Positions 4,658-5,690 of a stretch of 5,690 nt of DNA are shown here, piece by piece. Every line of letters begins with the position of its first letter. The first letter of the stretch is position 1. Where the stretch lies: positions 1 through 5,690 of the forward strand of contig JASHYD010001440.1 of assembly GCA_030043175.1 (NCBI GenBank). Reading direction: 5' to 3'. Both the position numbers and the translations under genes were made by a program. Under the pieces are notes generated by a model, which was given only the letters and a program-made list of their open reading frames with translations, did no database searches and was not told the DNA's origin. Source of the stretch: Xanthobacteraceae bacterium (GTDB lineage: Bacteria > Pseudomonadota > Alphaproteobacteria > Rhizobiales > Xanthobacteraceae).

Positions 4658-5690
4658 ATGACGATCCGCCCGTGCCCTGCCGTTCGTCGGCCAGGAATGA
4701 GCCGGCGACAGGTTGTCCTGGTGAATCTGCTCGGCGCCTTGTCTTTGACCCTCGCGCTGGCTTTTGCTCAATCGACCGATGATGTGAAAGCTCTGACCAA
4801 TCAGGTTGACCAGCTCCTCCAACAACGAAGCTACGCTGACGCAAAGGCCACGGCGCAGCCCGCCCTCGCGGCTGCCGAGCACCAATTTGGCCCCGATGAT
4901 CAGAAACTGATTGCGCCGCTCAACAAGTTGGCGTGGAAGTACCGACATCTGGGTCGATACGATCAGTCGGGACTCATGTATCAGCGAGGCTTGGCCATCA
5001 ATGAGAAGGCGCTGGGCCCCGATCATCCGGCCGTCGTGACAGACAGAGAAACTCTGGCCGACATGTATCGCATTCAAGGTCGCTATGACGATGCCGAGCA
5101 ACTGCTCAACCTCGCGCTGGCTGCGCGCGAGAAGGTCTCCGGACCGGAAGGGGTCGATGTATGCCTGAGCCTCTCCTACGTGGCCGCGGTCTACGAGACC
5201 CGGGGTCGCTACGCCGAGGCCGAACCGTTCCGGAAAAGGTGCCTCGACATCCGAGAGAAGGCGCTGGGCACCAATCATGTCATCGTCGGACAGAGTTTGC
5301 ACGAGCTTGCTCGGCTTTATCGAAAATGCGCCGAGGCGACCCCGTTCTACAATCGGGCAGTAGCCATATCAGGCCGCAATCATCCAGAAGCAATTCTGGG
5401 TGCAATCGCTTCCGGCGAATATGAAAAGGCAGCGCTTGCGCTCGGACTCGCCGGGCCGGGGGTGAAATTCCGACGCCGTCCTTCGGCAGATGCGCCGGAC
5501 GTTCTTCGGGCAGGTGACAGATTTGCGTTGGACCGGCTACCGATATACCGACCAAACGGGCATCAATTCCCGCGGCGGCCCATACCGGACGACAACCGAT
5601 CTGCTGCTCGTGGGGGAGGCTGTTCACGGCAACGGTTTGTGGCAGCCCTTCGCGGCTGGCATGCTGCCAGAAGGTGGCGAGTGGAAACTC
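4658..5690 (+). CDS. Exported TPR protein, kinesin-light-chain type, open at the window end
   Basis: The start is ATG 4658, 5 nt after a perfect AGGAGG. A signal peptide follows: basic region to about residue 18, hydrophobic core VVLVNLLGALSLTLALA, likely cleavage after AFA (residue 37). Then come tandem tetratricopeptide repeats of about 42 residues, at about 41-75, 84-120, 126-162, 168-204 and a degenerate one at 210-238. They carry the kinesin-light-chain-like signature: YQRGLAINEKALGPDHPAVV, LADMYRIQGRYDDAEQLL, VYETRGRYAEAEPFRKRCLD, IREKALGTNHVIV. Such TPR arrays bind protein partners, and export suggests a periplasmic scaffold. The frame has no stop up to the window edge. After about residue 238 repeat character is lost, and beyond about 5465 this frame reads Arg/Pro-rich while another frame becomes coherent. 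The reliable product therefore ends near 5460 and the gene is probably frameshifted or truncated. In related bacteria such arrays often precede CHAT or caspase-like domains, none of which is seen. Confidence 0.75.
   Translation, partial: MTIRPCPAVRRPGMSRRQVVLVNLLGALSLTLALAFAQSTDDVKALTNQVDQLLQQRSYADAKATAQPALAAAEHQFGPDDQKLIAPLNKLAWKYRHLGRYDQSGLMYQRGLAINEKALGPDHPAVVTDRETLADMYRIQGRYDDAEQLLNLALAAREKVSGPEGVDVCLSLSYVAAVYETRGRYAEAEPFRKRCLDIREKALGTNHVIVGQSLHELARLYRKCAEATPFYNRAVAISGRNHPEAILGAIASGEYEKAALALGLAGPGVKFRRRPSADAPDVLRAGDRFALDRLPIYRPNGHQFPRRPIPDDNRSAARGGGCSRQRFVAALRGWHAARRWRVET
5466..5690 (+). pseudogene. Coherent second reading frame after the TPR array, unrecognised, 3' partial
   Basis: Directly after a TGA at 5463-5465, the frame offset by +1 from the TPR frame reads NSDAVLRQMRRTFFGQVTDL then RWTGYRYTDQTGINSRGGPY, RTTTDLLLVGEAVHGNGLWQ and PFAAGMLPEGGEWKL to the window end. 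From the ATG at 5490, GC by codon position is about 61/49/73% (hand count, 67 codons). This is the normal high-GC coding pattern, and the TPR frame loses it here. The composition (Gly, Tyr, Trp, Thr) is that of a folded beta-rich domain, but I do not recognise the family. The only ATG (5490) has no ribosome-binding site, so this is more likely the displaced C-terminal half of the TPR gene, or a fragment of a different gene joined to it, than a separate intact gene. Confidence 0.5.

Noticed and set aside
4092..4844. Minus-strand open frame of 250 codons
   Set aside because: It overlaps the ribosome-binding site and signal peptide of the TPR gene, is rich in Arg/Ser/Pro, and shows no domain pattern.
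4619..5302. Minus-strand open frame of 227 codons
   Set aside because: It is exactly antisense to the TPR array, and its repetitive look mirrors the TPR codons.

Overview
The window looks like a piece of a high-GC alphaproteobacterial chromosome, most likely from a Bradyrhizobium-type member of the Rhizobiales. This is an inference from family recognition and base composition, without any database search. Support comes from a short class III adenylate cyclase piece, a DUF2493 (SLOG superfamily) piece of the kind carried on rhizobial plasmids and integrative elements, small secreted Gly/His/Tyr-rich and Pro-rich proteins, and a kinesin-light-chain-type TPR protein. Gene density is low and at least four recognisable genes are broken, so the region reads as a decaying accessory or junction region rather than a compact operon.

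Layout: 2-175 (+) is the end of a truncated class III nucleotide cyclase. It runs into an AT-rich stretch (about 40% GC, 176-498) with small hydrophobic reading frames that I cannot name. A 182-residue membrane protein lies at 594-1142 (-), with a hairpin terminator just past its stop (545-571). At 1227-1439 (+) is a small secreted protein gene interrupted by an in-frame TAG. It converges on the terminator (1439-1466) of a secreted Gly/His/Tyr-rich protein with a 21-bp tandem repeat at 1526-1924 (-). The stretch 1943-2625 holds no convincing gene. At 2626-2714 (+) is a short relic of a potassium channel pore that stops at its selectivity filter, against the 3' end of a secreted SH3-like protein at 2706-3575 (-). 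A frameshifted, truncated DUF2493 gene follows at 3730-4025 (-), with a perfect 10-bp-arm palindrome just upstream of it (4051-4071). The stretch 4072-4623 has no convincing gene. At 4658 (+) an exported TPR protein begins behind a strong AGGAGG. Its coding signal changes frame near 5465, and the window ends inside the second coherent frame.

The intact genes do not form an obvious pathway. Three of them encode proteins with signal peptides (Gly/His-rich, SH3-like and TPR), so the only common theme is the cell envelope or periplasm. I found no tRNA, rRNA, CRISPR array, intact insertion sequence or complete mobile element, and no clear new multi-gene system. The features most worth a second look are the channel-pore relic at the SH3 gene's stop codon, the 4051-4071 palindrome, the frame switch in the TPR gene, and the AT-rich island at the left.
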